From an uncultured Christensenellaceae bacterium (lineage in GTDB: Bacteria > Bacillota > Clostridia > Christensenellales > Pumilibacteraceae), in assembly GCA_910588315.1 (NCBI GenBank), contig CAJUQF010000092.1:925-8029 (forward strand): a stretch of 7,105 nt of DNA. The letters are read 5' to 3'. The translations under genes were made by a program, and so were the position numbers. Shown here piece after piece: positions 6,258 through 7,105 of this stretch (position 1 is its first letter; every line of letters begins with the position of its first letter). A model generated the notes under the pieces. It was given only the letters and a program-made list of their open reading frames with translations. It was not told the origin of the DNA and did not search any database.

Positions 6258-7105
6258 ACTTACAGGCGACGTGCAAGCGGGTTTTTCTCGGCTTGCGGGA
6301 ATAATATTTCATACATTAAAACTTTCGGGCGAAGTTGCGGTGGATATCTCCGTAATAGACGATGCCGAAATGCACGAACTCAATAAAAGAACACGCAGCG
6401 TCGACAGCACCACGGATGTCTTGAGTTATCCTGCGCTCGACGAGATCAAAGATTTTACAAAAAAGAACTATCCGTTCGATTACGACGATAAGATAAAAGC
6501 GGTCGTATTAGGCGAGATCGCAATAAATAAGGATGCTGCGGCGCGACAGGCGGAAGAGTACGGCACGGGTGAACGTGAGATAAATTATTTGTTTGTTCAC
6601 GGCATGTTGCATTTGCTCGGTTACGATCACATGACGGACGAAGAGAAAAAACAGATGCGCGATGTCGAAGAAAAAGTTCTTGCCGAGACCGATAAGTCCG
6701 TAGTCGTAGCCGTAGTCGGCAGACCGAATGGGGGTAAATCGTCTATAGTAAATGCGATAGTAGGCGAAAAAGTCTCTATCGTTTCTCCAAAACCGCAGAC
6801 CACGCGCGATCGGATAACGGGGATTTGTACTGAGGGCGCGAGACAGATAGTCTTTTTGGATACGCCCGGCATGTTCAGACCGCGCACAAAGCTCGACGAG
6901 CATATGGATAGGAGCATACGTAGTTCGCTCGGAGGCGATGCTGACGTCGTTCTCGTAGTTTTGGATAGCACGAAGGGTATGACCGAAGCGGACGAAAAAC
7001 TTATAACCGAACGATTGAAAAGCAAAGCGCCGCTGTATGTCGCCGTCAACAAGACGGACCTGAAAGGTTTCGACGGAGTGTATCCGATACTCGATAAGCT
7101 TAATC
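6250..7105 (+). CDS. ybeY-era: YbeY endoribonuclease - Era GTPase fusion, 3' end outside window
   Basis: One reading frame stays open from ATG 6250 to the window end (285 complete codons). Residues 1 to about 147 are YbeY, the Zn-dependent endoribonuclease of 16S rRNA 3'-end maturation: LNKRTRSVDSTTDVLSYP (44-61, with conserved Arg49) and the zinc motif HGMLHLLGYDH with His117, His121 and His127. From about 149, Era begins directly: G1 GRPNGGKSS at 157-165, the PKPQTTRDRITGI switch region at 180-192, G3 DTPG at 204-207 and G4 NKTD at 267-270. The G5 region and the RNA-binding KH domain would lie beyond the window. Both halves have the normal family N-terminal layout, so the join is almost linker-free. 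G1 departs from the usual GRPNVGKST. The start overlaps the pgpH stop by eight bases; ACGGA (6241-6245) is a weak ribosome site, so coupled translation is likely. In Bacillus, dgkA and cdd separate the two genes. Confidence 0.93.
   Translation, partial: MFKLTGDVQAGFSRLAGIIFHTLKLSGEVAVDISVIDDAEMHELNKRTRSVDSTTDVLSYPALDEIKDFTKKNYPFDYDDKIKAVVLGEIAINKDAAARQAEEYGTGEREINYLFVHGMLHLLGYDHMTDEEKKQMRDVEEKVLAETDKSVVVAVVGRPNGGKSSIVNAIVGEKVSIVSPKPQTTRDRITGICTEGARQIVFLDTPGMFRPRTKLDEHMDRSIRSSLGGDADVVLVVLDSTKGMTEADEKLITERLKSKAPLYVAVNKTDLKGFDGVYPILDKLN

Overview
The window reads as chromosomal housekeeping sequence from a Bacillota (Firmicutes), most likely Clostridia-like and of endospore-forming descent. Three things point there: an L27 ribosomal protein with a cleavable N-terminal extension next to its protease Prp; the sporulation proteins YqfC and YqfD; and the gene order nfeD - yqfC - yqfD - phoH - pgpH - ybeY - era, which follows the Bacillus subtilis yqeZ-yqfA-yqfB-yqfC-yqfD-phoH-yqfF-yqfG-dgkA-cdd-era cluster with several genes missing. 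Base composition and codon use look even throughout (roughly half GC, many GCG, CGC and ATA codons). I see no phage, transposon, CRISPR or tRNA/rRNA sequence. Every gene is on the + strand.

Region 1 (1-643) is the end of a ribosomal operon: the last codons of rplU (L21), prp overlapping it by ATGA, rpmA (L27), then an intrinsic terminator. Region 2 (699-2058) holds an OGG1-type 8-oxoguanine DNA glycosylase and a short NfeD membrane protein seven bases later, closed by a second terminator. The flotillin-like gene (floA/yqfA) that usually accompanies nfeD is absent. Region 3 (about 2060 to the window end) is a tightly packed run: yqfC, yqfD, phoH, pgpH and a ybeY-era reading frame. Most junctions overlap; the only real gap is the 44 bases before phoH.

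The most notable features are in region 3. YbeY (16S rRNA maturation endoribonuclease) and Era (30S-assembly GTPase) are joined in one uninterrupted reading frame with almost no linker; the Era part runs off the window end. PgpH, the c-di-AMP phosphodiesterase, has its membrane core and an intact HD catalytic domain but lacks the large extracellular domain normally found after the first membrane helix. YqfD carries an extra ~110-residue, extremely Lys/Arg-rich helical N-terminus. yqfC appears to be leaderless, with a -10-like box just before its ATG and no Shine-Dalgarno. phoH has an odd start, where a good Shine-Dalgarno serves a three-codon mini-ORF in another frame.

Functionally, region 3 combines ribosome maturation (YbeY, Era, and PhoH, the homologue of the YbeY partner YbeZ), c-di-AMP turnover (PgpH) and sporulation (YqfC, YqfD). 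The YbeY-Era fusion next to phoH supports the view that these three proteins act together in 30S maturation.
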